Notes: generated by a model from the letters alone, not told the origin. DNA of 64,000 bases from Paeniglutamicibacter psychrophenolicus (GCF_030812255.1 NZ_JAUSSH010000011.1:62001-126000); one strand, 5' to 3'. Shown: positions 29,755 through 38,942, numbered from the stretch's first letter. Program-made: numbers and translations.

Positions 29755-31194
29755 ATGCAGCAACTACCGTCCCCCCAGGTTCTCACCGAACTATTGCCCC
29801 CCGTCATCTTTGAACTGGGACAGCGATTCGTCGACTCCGGTTTTGAACTCTCACTGGTGGGAGGCCCGGTGCGGGACCTCTTTCTCGGCAGGGTGTCCCC
29901 GGACCTGGACTTCACCACCAGCGCCTCTCCTGACGAAACCCTTGCCGTGGTGGCCGGGTGGGCGGATGCCACCTGGGAAGTGGGACGCGCCTTCGGCACC
30001 ATCGCCTTGCGCAAGGACCAGCACACCATCGAGGTGACGACCTACCGGGCCGATGCGTACGACCCGTCCTCGCGCAAGCCCATCGTCGCCTTCGGGGACA
30101 AGCTCGAAGACGACCTGTACCGCCGCGACTTCACCATGAACGCCATGGCCCTGCGCCTGCCGGACCTGGAACTGGTGGACCCCTACAACGGGGCCGTCGA
30201 CCTGGCCGCCGGCGAGGTGCGCACGCCCGGGGCGCCCTCGATGTCCTTCTCCGACGACCCGCTGCGCATGATGCGGGCGGCACGTTTCGCCTCCCAGCTG
30301 GGAATCGACGTGGCCGCCGACGTCCGGGCTGCCATGGCGGAAATGGCCGAACGCATCAAGATCATCTCGGCCGAGCGGGTCAGGGATGAACTGGTCAAGC
30401 TCATCAACGGCGCCAACCCGCGCGCGGGCATCGACCTGCTGGTGGACACCGGCCTGGCCGACATCGTGCTCCCGGAGGTTTCCGCCCTGCGCCTGGAGGT
30501 CGACGAGCACCACCGCCACAAGGACGTCTACCAGCACTCCCTGACGGTGCTCGAGCAGGCCATGGAACTGGAAAGCGATGCCGACGGACCGGTTCCCGGG
30601 CCCGACTTCGTGCTGCGCTTCGCGGCCCTGATGCATGACATCGGCAAGCCGGCCACCCGCAAGTTCGAGCCCAACGGGGCTGTCAGCTTCCGCCACCACG
30701 ACGTGGTCGGCGCCAAGCAGGTCAAGGCGCGCATGCGCGCCCTGCGCTTCGACAATGACTCGATCAAGGCCGTCGCCCGGTTGGTCGAGCTGCACATGCG
30801 CTTCTACGGATACGGCGATGCCGGATGGAGCGATTCGGCGGTGCGCCGCTACGTCCACGACGCCGGGGACCTGCTGGAGCGCCTGCACCGGTTGACCCGT
30901 TCCGATGTCACCACCCGCAACCGCAAGAAGGCAGACCGGCTCAGCTTCGCCTACGACGATCTCGAGGCCCGCATCGTCGAGATCAGCGAGCAGGAGGAAA
31001 TGGCGGCCGTGCGCCCGGACCTCAATGGGCAGCAGATCATGGAGCTGCTGGAAATCAAGCCCGGCCCGGTGGTGGGACGCGCCTACAACTTCCTGCTGGA
31101 ACGCCGCCTGGACAACGGCCCGATCGACCGGGACGAAGCGGTAACCGTGCTTCGGGAGTGGTGGGCGCAGCAGCCGGAGTCAACCGAGCAGTAG
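29755..31194 (+). CDS. cca: CCA tRNA nucleotidyltransferase (with HD domain)
   Basis: 479-residue enzyme that builds or repairs the 3' CCA end of tRNAs (annotated pcnA in mycobacteria). The nucleotidyltransferase head has GGPVRDLFLGR near residue 36, then DLDFTT and RRDFTMNAMAL. The neck holds DDPLRMMRAARFASQLGI. A C-terminal HD domain (LRFAALMHDIGKPATR near residue 292) could add phosphohydrolase activity, as in actinobacterial homologues. ATG start at 29755, divergent from the Nudix gene, as in the mycobacterial origin region. Confidence 0.96.
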   Translation: MQQLPSPQVLTELLPPVIFELGQRFVDSGFELSLVGGPVRDLFLGRVSPDLDFTTSASPDETLAVVAGWADATWEVGRAFGTIALRKDQHTIEVTTYRADAYDPSSRKPIVAFGDKLEDDLYRRDFTMNAMALRLPDLELVDPYNGAVDLAAGEVRTPGAPSMSFSDDPLRMMRAARFASQLGIDVAADVRAAMAEMAERIKIISAERVRDELVKLINGANPRAGIDLLVDTGLADIVLPEVSALRLEVDEHHRHKDVYQHSLTVLEQAMELESDADGPVPGPDFVLRFAALMHDIGKPATRKFEPNGAVSFRHHDVVGAKQVKARMRALRFDNDSIKAVARLVELHMRFYGYGDAGWSDSAVRRYVHDAGDLLERLHRLTRSDVTTRNRKKADRLSFAYDDLEARIVEISEQEEMAAVRPDLNGQQIMELLEIKPGPVVGRAYNFLLERRLDNGPIDRDEAVTVLREWWAQQPESTEQ

Positions 31195-31212
31195 TCCGAG
31201 CAGGATTTCGGG

Positions 31213-31252
31213 CCCCGTTCCGGCGTGTCGTCAGCAACACGCCGATACGGGG
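31213..31252 (+). terminator. Intrinsic terminator after cca
   Basis: Stem CCCCGT..CGGCGTGT / ACACGCCG..ACGGGG with an internal two-base bulge, followed by CCTTTCTTTAAAG. It lies 19 bases after the cca stop. Confidence 0.85.
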
Positions 31253-31321
31253 TCCTTTCTTTAAAGTTTTCCCAAATTGATGTGGCGTAATGGTGCATTG
31301 TTGTGTATCGTGGAACCTGTG

Positions 31322-31337
31322 ATTGAGAAGTCTCAAT
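31322..31337. promoter_or_regulatory. Operator-like palindrome upstream of the small-ORF cluster
   Basis: ATTGAGA-AG-TCTCAAT, a 7-bp perfect inverted repeat in locally AT-rich DNA 74 bp before the first small ORF. Possible binding site for a regulator; no direct evidence. Confidence 0.35.
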
Positions 31338-31410
31338 GAGACGTCGAGATCGAATAGACAATATTGGCGCCAGGATTTTCTGGCATGTTCTTCCAGAAAA
31401 GGAGGTGGGA

Positions 31411-31518
31411 ATGATGATTAATTCAATGAATTTCGGCGGCTTCTATGTGCCCCGTCATGGCTTCGGCGGCTTTACCGCCCGAGCAACTTCCCCCGCCTCC
31501 GGAACGGCGCCCTGCTAG
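31411..31518 (+). CDS. Small protein 1 (35 residues), unknown
   Basis: ATG at 31411 (or 31414) preceded by AAAGGAGGTGGGA, one of the best ribosome-binding sites in the window, which argues that it is translated. The product (MMINSMNFGGFYVPRHGFGG, ending TSPASGTAPC) is Gly/aromatic-rich, lacks a membrane segment and ends in cysteine. I recognise no family. It is the first of three small ORFs on the same strand (31411-31866), after a dyad and before a hairpin. Confidence 0.5.
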   Translation: MMINSMNFGGFYVPRHGFGGFTARATSPASGTAPC

Positions 31519-31535
31519 TACTTCCCTAGCTTTTC

Positions 31536-31587
31536 AAAGTTCCCGAGGCTGATGAGTCATTAATCGACCAAATCCTTGAGGAACTTT
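31536..31587 (+). promoter_or_regulatory. Hairpin pairing with the ribosome-binding site of small ORF 2
   Basis: AAAGTTCCCGAGG (31536-31548) can pair with CCTTGAGGAACTTT (31574-31587) with one bulge. The right arm contains the GAGGAA ribosome-binding site of the next ORF, eight bases before its ATG. This geometry suggests control of translation by RNA folding. Confidence 0.45.
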
Positions 31588-31591
31588 CGTC

Positions 31592-31738
31592 ATGTCTACC
31601 CAGATCTCTTCGATCACCACCCAGGCTGCTCGCTCCGCCGAACTCATATTCGCCGGACCTGAAGCGCTGCATGCCCGCACCACTCGGCCAGCCGAACAGG
31701 CCGCCTTCCGCACCTCCAACAAGGTCGAGGGGAGGTAA
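31592..31738 (+). CDS. Small protein 2 (48 residues), unknown
   Basis: ATG at 31592 with GAGGAA eight bases upstream, stop at 31736-31738. The product begins MSTQISSITTQAARSAELIF and ends RTSNKVEGR; it is polar and basic with no membrane segment. No family is recognised. The next small ORF starts six bases after its stop, with a ribosome-binding site (GGGGAGG) overlapping this gene's last codons, which suggests one transcript. Confidence 0.5.
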   Translation: MSTQISSITTQAARSAELIFAGPEALHARTTRPAEQAAFRTSNKVEGR

Positions 31739-31743
31739 CCACC

Positions 31744-31866
31744 GTGGCTGCAAAAAACCGAAAGCCAAAGAACAAGGCTTGGCTTCAGACGCAGTTCAAC
31801 CCGGACAACCGGGAACGTGAACTACGTAACCACATTCCGATGGACATGGTCTTCCGAGTGCGGTGA
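31744..31866 (+). CDS. Small protein 3 (40 residues), basic, unknown
   Basis: GTG at 31744-31746 with GGGGAGG nine bases upstream. The product (MAAKNRKPKNKAWLQTQFNP, then DNRERELRNHIPMDMVFRVR) is strongly basic and could bind nucleic acid or the ribosome; this is only a composition-based guess. The stop codon lies inside the left arm of a large hairpin (31861-31918). No homologue is recognised. Confidence 0.5.
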   Translation: MAAKNRKPKNKAWLQTQFNPDNRERELRNHIPMDMVFRVR

Positions 31867-31918
31867 GTGAATTAGGATCGGGCATCCACAGCCGATCCGG
31901 AATTCAGCTCACTCACCG
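31861..31918 (+). terminator. Long hairpin at the end of the small-ORF cluster
   Basis: CGGTGAGTGA (31861-31870) pairs perfectly with TCACTCACCG (31909-31918), and an inner GGATCGG/CCGATCC extends the stem. It begins at the stop codon of small ORF 3 and lacks a U-run, so it may be an RNA-stability or processing element rather than a classical terminator. Confidence 0.45.
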
Positions 31919-31959
31919 ACACAGGAGCAAGGTCCATGGAAACAACTGAAACCCACAGT

Positions 31960-31992
31960 GCAAAGCCCGCCGGCTTCACCGGCGGGCTTTGC
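31960..31992. terminator. Bidirectional terminator between the small ORFs and the HAD gene
   Basis: 14-bp perfect GC-rich stem (31960-31973 with 31979-31992), five-base loop, AAA on the left arm and TTT on the right. It lies three bases after the HAD stop (minus strand) and about 95 bases after small ORF 3. Confidence 0.75.
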
Positions 31993-31995
31993 CGC

Positions 31996-32925
31996 TTAAA
32001 CGAACGTTTCGCTTGGCTCTGTCGAGTCGATGTCCGTGCCCGGGTCCAGCTGCGCGCGCCAGTGGCGCAGGAACGCCAGCCCCGCGTGGTCGTGGATGAC
32101 CTCGTTGCCCAGGCCAAGGTCCCCGGCCGTGAGCACAGGGTACGGTTTCCCTGACGGAATTCCGTCACCCGGGCGTACATCCACGTGGCTGACCTCGTGC
32201 CCGTGCGCTGCCAGCCAATCGGCCATGGCGTAGTCCGTGCGCGAATCGCCGACGGTGAACCACGCTGCGGGCACAATCCCGTCGGAGGCCAAGAGCTCCA
32301 GGGTGCGCCTGGCACCGAGGTCCTTGCCCAGTGCCACCGATTCGATGTCCGTGGAAATGATGGTTGGATCCACTCGGTATTCGATCACGTTGTTGACGCC
32401 CGGCAGGCTGAGCTCGAGGCGCTCAACGCCGAGACCCAGGCGAGTCATCGCTTTGATGGCCGCCGCGTCGAAATTCGCCTGGACGCGTCGGTAGTCGGTG
32501 TTGTCGGCGTCGATGTGCTGCTCGACGGAGACCATGGCGCGCTTGGTCTCGTCAAAGAACATGTGCGAGCTGAAGGATGAAGCCACCAGCTCGCGAATCT
32601 CTTCCGAGTAGTGCCCTGGCACCGCGAGCTCATGGTCCACATGAACCTCGCCGGCGCCTGTCGAATCGAAGGTGAACCAGGTGGCACCCTTCTCGCATAT
32701 CGCATGGATCTTCAACGTCGATGGCATTCCCGCCGCGATCATGGGTGCCATCACCTGATGCTTGATGAAATCATCCGATCGCCCCGTGTTGAAGACCACG
32801 GGAATTCCGGACACTGCAAGATCCAGGAGCAGCGCAATGATTTCCGGGGCGACGTCGCGGGTCACTGGCGAGGCGATCGGTCCGTCGACATCGAGAAGCA
32901 AGGCAAATGGCGGTGTTGTGGGCAT
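31996..32925 (-). CDS. HAD-superfamily hydrolase (Cof/trehalose-phosphatase-like)
   Basis: 309-residue HAD phosphatase. Motif I is LLLDVDGPIASP (Asp12, Asp14), motif II VVFNTGRSDDF, motif III lysine in GKDLGARRTLELL and motif IV VGDSRTDYAMADWLAAHGH. The large insert between motifs II and III (about residues 60-215) is a C2-type cap, as in type IIB enzymes acting on sugar phosphates. Substrate unknown. I start at ATG 32923-32925 with GGGAG upstream; the ATG at 32934 is an alternative. It is a single gene ending at a terminator. Confidence 0.85.
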   Translation of the reverse strand: MPTTPPFALLLDVDGPIASPVTRDVAPEIIALLLDLAVSGIPVVFNTGRSDDFIKHQVMAPMIAAGMPSTLKIHAICEKGATWFTFDSTGAGEVHVDHELAVPGHYSEEIRELVASSFSSHMFFDETKRAMVSVEQHIDADNTDYRRVQANFDAAAIKAMTRLGLGVERLELSLPGVNNVIEYRVDPTIISTDIESVALGKDLGARRTLELLASDGIVPAAWFTVGDSRTDYAMADWLAAHGHEVSHVDVRPGDGIPSGKPYPVLTAGDLGLGNEVIHDHAGLAFLRHWRAQLDPGTDIDSTEPSETFV

Positions 32926-33168
32926 GTCATCCATTCTCCCATCGCACCGGTGCGGAACGGAATCGCCGCAAGCCCGCTGCTGGATGGCTGCCGGAACGGT
33001 CGAAAAAATAGTCATCCACAGATTCGGAAAACCTGTAACACCGGGCGAACGGAATTCCTGGGATGGGGAGAAACCGTGGGGCCTGTCGTGCCATGGTGAT
33101 GGGACCGGCCTATTTCCCCGGCCAGAGATGGCGCATGGACTATTCGGAAAAGCTCGGGTCTTCGCGGG

Positions 33169-33510
33169 ATGGAACGGTCGCAATTACCAGTAAACCAAGG
33201 ACAAAAAGGCAACGTTGTTGCCCATGTCCACGGCGACGGCGGGGCGAGCCTGTGCCTGGCCGAGGCAGAGAAGCCCGCACTGCGCGACACCCGGACGGGA
33301 GAAACCCGGATCGTCGCCCCGGGCGAACGCTTCCTCTGCACCGACGGGGCAAATTACTCCGAGTCCCGGGACGGAACCGGTGGGGCACTGTTCTTCCCCT
33401 GCGGAGCGGACGGGAAGAGGGCCAAAGGTGGCAGCGCCGGTGCGTTCGACCCCCAGGACGGCGAAGGAAGCCATGTGGTTCTTGGTTTCGCCGACACGGT
33501 GTCCGGATAA
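33169..33510 (+). CDS. Hypothetical small protein
   Basis: 113 residues (MERSQLPVNQGQKGNVVAHV, ending GEGSHVVLGFADTVSG) of no family I recognise. Third-position GC is high from about codon 20 onward, supporting a real gene. The ribosome-binding site is weak (CGGG near the ATG), so the start is uncertain. There is no signal peptide or membrane segment. It sits between the divergent HAD gene and fhs. Confidence 0.45.
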   Translation: MERSQLPVNQGQKGNVVAHVHGDGGASLCLAEAEKPALRDTRTGETRIVAPGERFLCTDGANYSESRDGTGGALFFPCGADGKRAKGGSAGAFDPQDGEGSHVVLGFADTVSG

Positions 33511-33595
33511 GTCGTGGAGGCAGGTTCCGAATAGGCCCCCACGCTCCGAATCCGGGACGTTTGCAGCGTTGCGGTGATAGCTTGAAGGGGAATCA

Positions 33596-33622
33596 AGGAA
33601 AACCAAAAACCTTGGTCTTCCT
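33596..33622 (+). promoter_or_regulatory. Hairpin in the fhs leader
   Basis: AGGAAAACCAA / TTGGTCTTCCT, 11 pairs with one mismatch, 40 bases before the fhs start. No U-run follows. I see no match to the ZTP or THF riboswitch cores. Confidence 0.3.
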
Positions 33623-33661
33623 CATCCCCCGAACACCGGGAATCCAGATAGGGGACACACG

Positions 33662-35347
33662 ATGACAGCGACGCCTGAAACCGACATGAGTGATCTAGCG
33701 ATTGCCTCACGGGCCATGCTCAAGCCCATTTCCGAAATTGCCGCGACGGCGGGGATCCCGGAGGACGCTCTCGAGGCCTACGGCCGGTACAAGGCCAAGG
33801 TTGACCCGGCACTCTTGACGGCACGCGGCGTGAAGCCAGGGAAAGTGGTCTTGGTCAGCGGCATTTCCCCAACCCCTGCCGGTGAAGGGAAATCCACCAT
33901 GGTGGTGGGCTTGGGGGATGCACTGGCCGCCACCGGGACCAAGACCATAATTGCCCTGCGCGAACCGTCCCTGGGACCGATCTTCGGCATGAAGGGTGGA
34001 GCCACCGGTGGCGGATATTCGCAGGTCCTGCCCATGGATGAGATCAACATGCATTTCACCGGGGATTTCCACGCGATCACCAGCGCCAACAACCTGTTGA
34101 TGGCGCTGATCGACAACCACCTGCACCAAGGCAATGCACTGGGCATTGATCCTCGCCGCATCACGTTCAAGCGCGTCCTGGACATGAACGACCGCGCGTT
34201 GCGCAACATTGTCATCGGCCTTGGCGGTCCCACCGAAGGCGTCCCGCGTGAAACGGGTTTCGAGATCACCGTGGCCTCGGAGGTCATGGCGGTCTTCTGC
34301 CTGGCCAACGGCCTCGAGGACCTGCGCGCCCGGCTCGGACGCATGACCATCGGATACACCTATGGCAAGGCCCCGGTCACTGTCGATGACCTGGGCGCCG
34401 CCGGCGCCATGGCCATGCTGCTCAAGGACGCGATCAAGCCCAACCTTGTCCAGACCATGGCCGGCACGCCCGCCTTCATCCACGGGGGCCCGTTCGCCAA
34501 CATCGCCCACGGCTGCAACTCCGCCATAGCCACCAACACCGCCCGCTCGCTGGCCGACGTGGTGGTGACCGAGGCCGGCTTCGGCGCGGACCTCGGTGCC
34601 GAGAAGTTCATGGACATCAAGGCCCGCTATGCGGGCTGCAACCCCGACGCGGTCGTCCTGGTCGCCACCATCCGGGCGCTGAAGATGCACGGGGGAGTGG
34701 CAAGGGACGGGCTCAAGGAGGAAAACCTCGAGGCCGTGCGCCTGGGCATGGCAAACCTCGCCCGGCACGCCTCGAACATCAAAAAATTCGGGATCCAACC
34801 GGTCATCGGCCTGAACAAGTTCACCACCGACACCGACGGCGAACTCGCGGTTGTCACCGACTGGGCCGCCGCAAACGGCATCGAATGCGCCGTGGCCGAT
34901 GTCTGGGGCCAGGGCGGTGCCGGGGCCGAGGAGCTGGCCACCGCGGTCCTGCGGGCCATTGAAGCGCCGAGCAACTTTGCCCCGCTGTACGAATTGGATC
35001 AGCCTGTCGAAGACAAGATCCTGACCGTGGTCCGCGAGATCTACGGAGGAGACGGCGTAGAGTACTCGGCCGGGGCCAAGCGGATGCTTGAGCAAATCCA
35101 CGCCAACGGTTGGGACAACCTTCCGGTGTGTATGGCCAAGACCCAATACTCGTTCTCCGACGACCCCACGCTCCTGGGCGCCCCCGAGGGGTTCACGCTG
35201 CAGGTCCGGGACCTCATCCCCAAGACCGGTGCCGGTTTCATCGTGGCGATCACCGGGGCGATCATGACCATGCCCGGCCTTCCCAAGATCCCGGCCGCCA
35301 TGCACATGGATGTCGACGAAAACGGAAACGCAGTGGGCCTGTCATAG
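33662..35347 (+). CDS. fhs: Formate-tetrahydrofolate ligase
   Basis: 561-residue enzyme making 10-formyltetrahydrofolate from formate, THF and ATP in one-carbon metabolism. The ATP-binding motif TPAGEGKST is at residues 71-79. [18 protein letters not shown] and the folate/formate region [17 protein letters not shown] follow. Length is normal for the family. ATG start at 33662. It stands alone, with a strong hairpin between it and the convergent ino1. Confidence 0.96.
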   Translation: MTATPETDMSDLAIASRAMLKPISEIAATAGIPEDALEAYGRYKAKVDPALLTARGVKPGKVVLVSGISPTPAGEGKSTMVVGLGDALAATGTKTIIALREPSLGPIFGMKGGATGGGYSQVLPMDEINMHFTGDFHAITSANNLLMALIDNHLHQGNALGIDPRRITFKRVLDMNDRALRNIVIGLGGPTEGVPRETGFEITVASEVMAVFCLANGLEDLRARLGRMTIGYTYGKAPVTVDDLGAAGAMAMLLKDAIKPNLVQTMAGTPAFIHGGPFANIAHGCNSAIATNTARSLADVVVTEAGFGADLGAEKFMDIKARYAGCNPDAVVLVATIRALKMHGGVARDGLKEENLEAVRLGMANLARHASNIKKFGIQPVIGLNKFTTDTDGELAVVTDWAAANGIECAVADVWGQGGAGAEELATAVLRAIEAPSNFAPLYELDQPVEDKILTVVREIYGGDGVEYSAGAKRMLEQIHANGWDNLPVCMAKTQYSFSDDPTLLGAPEGFTLQVRDLIPKTGAGFIVAITGAIMTMPGLPKIPAAMHMDVDENGNAVGLS

Positions 35348-35403
35348 CGCACCCGCAGCGCAGCAACGGCGAAGTGCCCTGAAACCCGCAAAAGCAAGCT
35401 TAA

Positions 35404-35439
35404 ATGCCGAAGCCACCACAGATGTGGTGGCTTCGGCAT
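35404..35439. terminator. Bidirectional terminator between fhs and ino1
   Basis: 17-bp perfect inverted repeat (35404-35420 with 35423-35439) in the gap between convergent genes. On the minus strand it is followed by TTTAAGCTTGC, so it serves ino1 best. Confidence 0.8.
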
Positions 35440-35469
35440 GTGGCCCCCGGGATGCGGGGCGCGAAGTTC

Positions 35470-36555
35470 CTAGCGTTCGACGTCGCCGCGGATGAAGGCC
35501 TCGACCTTTTCCTTGGCGATGTCGTCGTTGAACTGCTCAGGCGGGGACTTCATGAAGTAGGACGACGCCGAGAGGATTGGCCCGCCAATGCCGCGGTCAA
35601 GGGCGATCTTGGCGGCGCGCACGGCATCGATGATCACGCCGGCGGAGTTCGGGGAATCCCAGACCTCGAGCTTGTACTCCAGGGACACCGGGGCGTCGCC
35701 GAAGTTGCGGCCCTCAAGGCGCACGAAGGCCCACTTGCGGTCATCGAGCCAGGCGACGTAGTCGGACGGGCCGATGTGCACGTCGTCCGCTTCCAGCTTG
35801 GCCGAGGTGTTGGAGGTGACGGCCTGGGTCTTGGAGATCTTCTTGGATTCCAGGCGGTCGCGCTCAAGCATGTTCTTGAAATCCATGTTGCCGCCGACGT
35901 TCAGCTGGTAGGTGCGGTCCAGGACCACGCCGCGGTCCTCGAACAGCTTGGCCATCACGCGGTGGGTGATGGTGGCGCCGATCTGGGACTTGATGTCGTC
36001 GCCCACGATCGGGACACCCGCAGCGGTGAACTTGTCGGCCCACTCCTTGGTTCCGGCAATGAACACCGGCAGGGCGTTGACGAAGCCCACGCCGGCGTCG
36101 ATGCATGCCTGGGCGTAGAACTTGGCCGCAGCGTCGGAACCGACAGGCAGGTAGCAAACCAGCACGTCGACCTTGGCGTCCTTCAGTGCCGCAACCATGT
36201 CCACCGGATCGGCGGAGGATTCGGTGATGGTCTCGCGGTAGTACTTGCCCAGGCCGTCAAGGGTGTGGCCGCGCTGCACGGTGATGCCCGTGGTGGCAAC
36301 ATCGGCGATCTTGATGGTGTTGTTCTCGGAAGCAAGGATGGCGTCGGCCAAATCCAGTCCGACCTTCTTCTCATCCACATCGAAGGCCGCAACGAACTGC
36401 ACGTCGTTGACGTGGTACTTGCCGAACTGGACGTGCATCAGTCCGGGAACGGTGGCCTGCGGGTCCGCGTCACGGTAGTACTGGACACCCTGGACCAACG
36501 AGGTGGCGCAGTTGCCCACGCCTACGATTGCAACCCGAATCGGATTTTCCGACAA
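35470..36555 (-). CDS. ino1: Inositol-3-phosphate synthase (actinobacterial type)
   Basis: 361-residue NAD-dependent synthase converting glucose-6-phosphate to myo-inositol-3-phosphate, the precursor of mycothiol and phosphatidylinositol in actinobacteria. It begins [20 protein letters not shown] (dinucleotide-binding motif). It contains [19 protein letters not shown] and [19 protein letters not shown], typical of the short bacterial Ino1 class. The start is TTG (36553-36555) with GAGGAG five bases upstream. Likely monocistronic; the nonulosonate cluster lies upstream on the same strand across a 129-bp gap. Confidence 0.95.
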   Translation of the reverse strand: MSENPIRVAIVGVGNCATSLVQGVQYYRDADPQATVPGLMHVQFGKYHVNDVQFVAAFDVDEKKVGLDLADAILASENNTIKIADVATTGITVQRGHTLDGLGKYYRETITESSADPVDMVAALKDAKVDVLVCYLPVGSDAAAKFYAQACIDAGVGFVNALPVFIAGTKEWADKFTAAGVPIVGDDIKSQIGATITHRVMAKLFEDRGVVLDRTYQLNVGGNMDFKNMLERDRLESKKISKTQAVTSNTSAKLEADDVHIGPSDYVAWLDDRKWAFVRLEGRNFGDAPVSLEYKLEVWDSPNSAGVIIDAVRAAKIALDRGIGGPILSASSYFMKSPPEQFNDDIAKEKVEAFIRGDVER

Positions 36556-36684
36556 CTTGTCTCCTCAAAATCAAAAACTTCCAGGCAGGGGAAGACCCGC
36601 CGCCCGGCACACTTTCAATGCTAAGTGAGAAGCCGTGCCGGTTATTCCCCAATGGGTCCCGCGAGGGTTCGGGCGGGCCCCCGA

Positions 36685-37917
36685 TCAGGTCCGGGAACCC
36701 CGTTCGCTCAGCCACCAACGCCGGATCCGCAACAGCACTGCCAGCGCCGGACGCGGCAAGGTGGTGCGGACCCGCTGCCGGAAGGCAACCTCCTTCACCA
36801 TTGCCAATTGCGCCTCTGACGTGGTCAATGTCTGGTTCGTGGCGCGCTGCGCGTAATGGGCCAGGGCCGAGGCGAACTCCGGGCCGCGACGGTGGAAGTA
36901 GTTCTCGCGCAACCACGCACGATTCGGGAAAGAAAAGTGCAACGAAGCCGCGTCATCTAGGGTTCCGAGCAGGCCCGAACCACGGAAAACCGAGTTGAGC
37001 ATCGCATCATTGAGCCCGAAGTCGGTCAGCACCAGCACCGGCAGCCCGCGGTCCACCGCCTCCAGGGCCGCGGTGGAGGAGACCGTCAGCAATGCAGAAC
37101 CGGGAACCAGCGACTTCTCCATGGGGCCGGTCACGAACTCCACATGCCCGTTCCCGACCTTCCCCGCGGCGACCAGCTCCTCCCACAGGCTGTCGTAGGG
37201 GTGGGCCTCGAGGTGGGTCTGGGGTTCCCCGGCCCGGGCACGGAGCTTGACCAGGACCCGAACCGCCGGGTTCAGCCTGGCCACCTGTTCCAGGGCCAGC
37301 AGGATCTCCTCGCGCTCGGCACGCTGCACCGGGACCTTGGCCTGGGCCGCGAACACCACGGTGTCGATGGGGGCCGGTGCCGGCTGCGGGAACCCCGCGG
37401 TCTTCAGGAACGGCAGCTTGGAGACCAGCACGTCGGGGCGGTGGCCGGTTTCAGCCTCGGCCAGCTGCAGGAATTCGCGGGCCTCGGCATGGGAATGCAC
37501 GATGAACGCATCTCCGCTGCGCCGGTAGGCCCAGCCCTTGGTGGTTGCCGGGTAGGCGACGCCGGGCAACGCCGAGATCAGTGCGGAGGGGCGCACCGTG
37601 GTGGCCCTCGAGCGCAGGAGCTTGGTGAAAAGCTCGCTGACCACTGGTCCGGTGGCTGCGGCAAAGATGATCTGCGCATTCAGCGAGCGGTAGTCCAGGG
37701 CGGCGCGCGGCAGCACCGGGATCTGCACGTCCTGGAAGCAGGTGCCCGCCGTGGCCGCGGCGACCTGCTCGGGCGTCGGGGCGATGGGGGTGCGCACCAG
37801 CACCACGCGGCGGTCCCAGTCCGGCCCCAGGGCATCCAGCGTGGTGCAGGCGAGCTTGAGGTAGGAATCGGAATCGGCCACCGCAACGATGCTGGGCCTG
37901 GAAGCGGGTGTGTTCAT
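36685..37917 (-). CDS. DUF6716-type putative glycosyltransferase
   Basis: 410 residues. N-terminal VAVADSDSYLKLACTTLDAL and a C-terminal TGPMEKSLVPGSALLTVSST followed by AALEAVDRGLPVLVLTDFG resemble GT-B fold capsule or Kdo transferases, in which a serine/threonine-rich loop near the C-terminus binds the nucleotide sugar. Last gene of the six-gene surface-polymer cluster. Its ATG overlaps the preceding stop (ATGA), so translation is coupled. Donor sugar unknown; the context suggests a CMP-nonulosonate polymer. Confidence 0.75.
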   Translation of the reverse strand: MNTPASRPSIVAVADSDSYLKLACTTLDALGPDWDRRVVLVRTPIAPTPEQVAAATAGTCFQDVQIPVLPRAALDYRSLNAQIIFAAATGPVVSELFTKLLRSRATTVRPSALISALPGVAYPATTKGWAYRRSGDAFIVHSHAEAREFLQLAEAETGHRPDVLVSKLPFLKTAGFPQPAPAPIDTVVFAAQAKVPVQRAEREEILLALEQVARLNPAVRVLVKLRARAGEPQTHLEAHPYDSLWEELVAAGKVGNGHVEFVTGPMEKSLVPGSALLTVSSTAALEAVDRGLPVLVLTDFGLNDAMLNSVFRGSGLLGTLDDAASLHFSFPNRAWLRENYFHRRGPEFASALAHYAQRATNQTLTTSEAQLAMVKEVAFRQRVRTTLPRPALAVLLRIRRWWLSERGSRT

Positions 37918-38942
37918 GTGGGCAGCAGCTCCAGGGACGAGGATAGGTGGGAACGAAGTTCTTCCGTGGCGGCGGGCTTCCACCAGGCTCCGGGAACCTG
38001 CTTGCCGATGATCCGCACGCCCGATCCGCCCAGCAACAGCCGCAACGAGGGCAGTGCGGTGGAGGGCAGGGCACGGACCACCTGGCCGCGGCGCAGGGCG
38101 CGCAGGCGCATCTCGATGGGGATGGTGTGCTCGCGCACCGCGATCTTCTGGTGCGCGGCCAGCAGCTCGAGGAATTCCGGGGACTCGCGGCGATGGGGGA
38201 AATAGGCGACCGGCCCGTCCAGGGTCAGCGAATGCAGCCAGCGGAAGTACGGATCCGGGTGGATCAGCCCGTCGGGGGCCATCGCGGAGCCGACCACCAC
38301 GGTGGGTTCGGCGATCCGCTCGGCCACCGGCTGGGTGTTCAGCCACTCGAAGCGGTGTGATTCCAGGTGTCCGCCCAGGTCGCGGAACCTGCGCGCCACC
38401 TTCGGCTCCACCGGCAGGGCGGTGAAGACCAGCAGCCGGCCGGCCCGCGCCAGGGCCCGCAGCCGGTACCAGCTGGCAACGCCCAGCGCGCGGCGCGCCG
38501 GGTTGGGATTGGAGCGCGGGCGCACCAGCGCTGTCGGTTCGCTCGCCACCAGCGCCCGGATCAGCCCGAGCGTGGCCAGCCCGTCGTCGATGACCACGAT
38601 TTCCTGCACCGCGATGTGGCCCAGCAGTGCGCGCTGGACCCGGCCCGAGTACGCGTCCCCGGTCACCCAGCGCCGTGCGCCGGCCGATCCCGGGGCCGGG
38701 GGCACCTGTGTGGGGGGCGCGAACTCCACGCCCGCCGGTGCCCGGGCCATCAGCGTGGCCAGCGTGGCATCCAGCGTCGTGGTGCCCCCGCGCGGGTGGA
38801 TGCGGCTGGAAGTGCCCAGCAGCCCGGCCCCGTGAGCCTCGATGGCGGAGAGCAGCTGCAGCGGGGATTCGACCCAGACCTCGGCGTGGCCGAAGCGGGG
38901 ACGGGCCACGGCGGAATCCGCCCGGTACTCAACGTGATGCAC
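37914..38942 (-). CDS. Putative sialyltransferase-like glycosyltransferase
   Basis: 342 residues from a GTG start (38940-38942) with GGAGG upstream. It opens HAEVWVESPLQLLSAIEAHG, resembling GT52/Lst and polysialyltransferase-like proteins. Towards the C-terminus it has VAYFPHRRESPEFLELL and VVRALPSTALPSLRLL, comparable to the HP and S motifs of bacterial sialyltransferases. No membrane segment. It overlaps the upstream gene by 14 bp and the downstream one by four. Assignment to sialic or Kdn transfer rests on motifs and on neuA/neuB neighbours. Confidence 0.65.
   Translation of the reverse strand: MHHVEYRADSAVARPRFGHAEVWVESPLQLLSAIEAHGAGLLGTSSRIHPRGGTTTLDATLATLMARAPAGVEFAPPTQVPPAPGSAGARRWVTGDAYSGRVQRALLGHIAVQEIVVIDDGLATLGLIRALVASEPTALVRPRSNPNPARRALGVASWYRLRALARAGRLLVFTALPVEPKVARRFRDLGGHLESHRFEWLNTQPVAERIAEPTVVVGSAMAPDGLIHPDPYFRWLHSLTLDGPVAYFPHRRESPEFLELLAAHQKIAVREHTIPIEMRLRALRRGQVVRALPSTALPSLRLLLGGSGVRIIGKQVPGAWWKPAATEELRSHLSSSLELLPT

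Noticed and set aside
33511-33661. Possible ZTP or folate riboswitch before fhs
   Set aside because: Only a simple hairpin is present; the conserved riboswitch core sequences are absent.
33707-35305. Long open frame antisense to fhs
   Set aside because: Shadow of fhs; fhs carries all family motifs.
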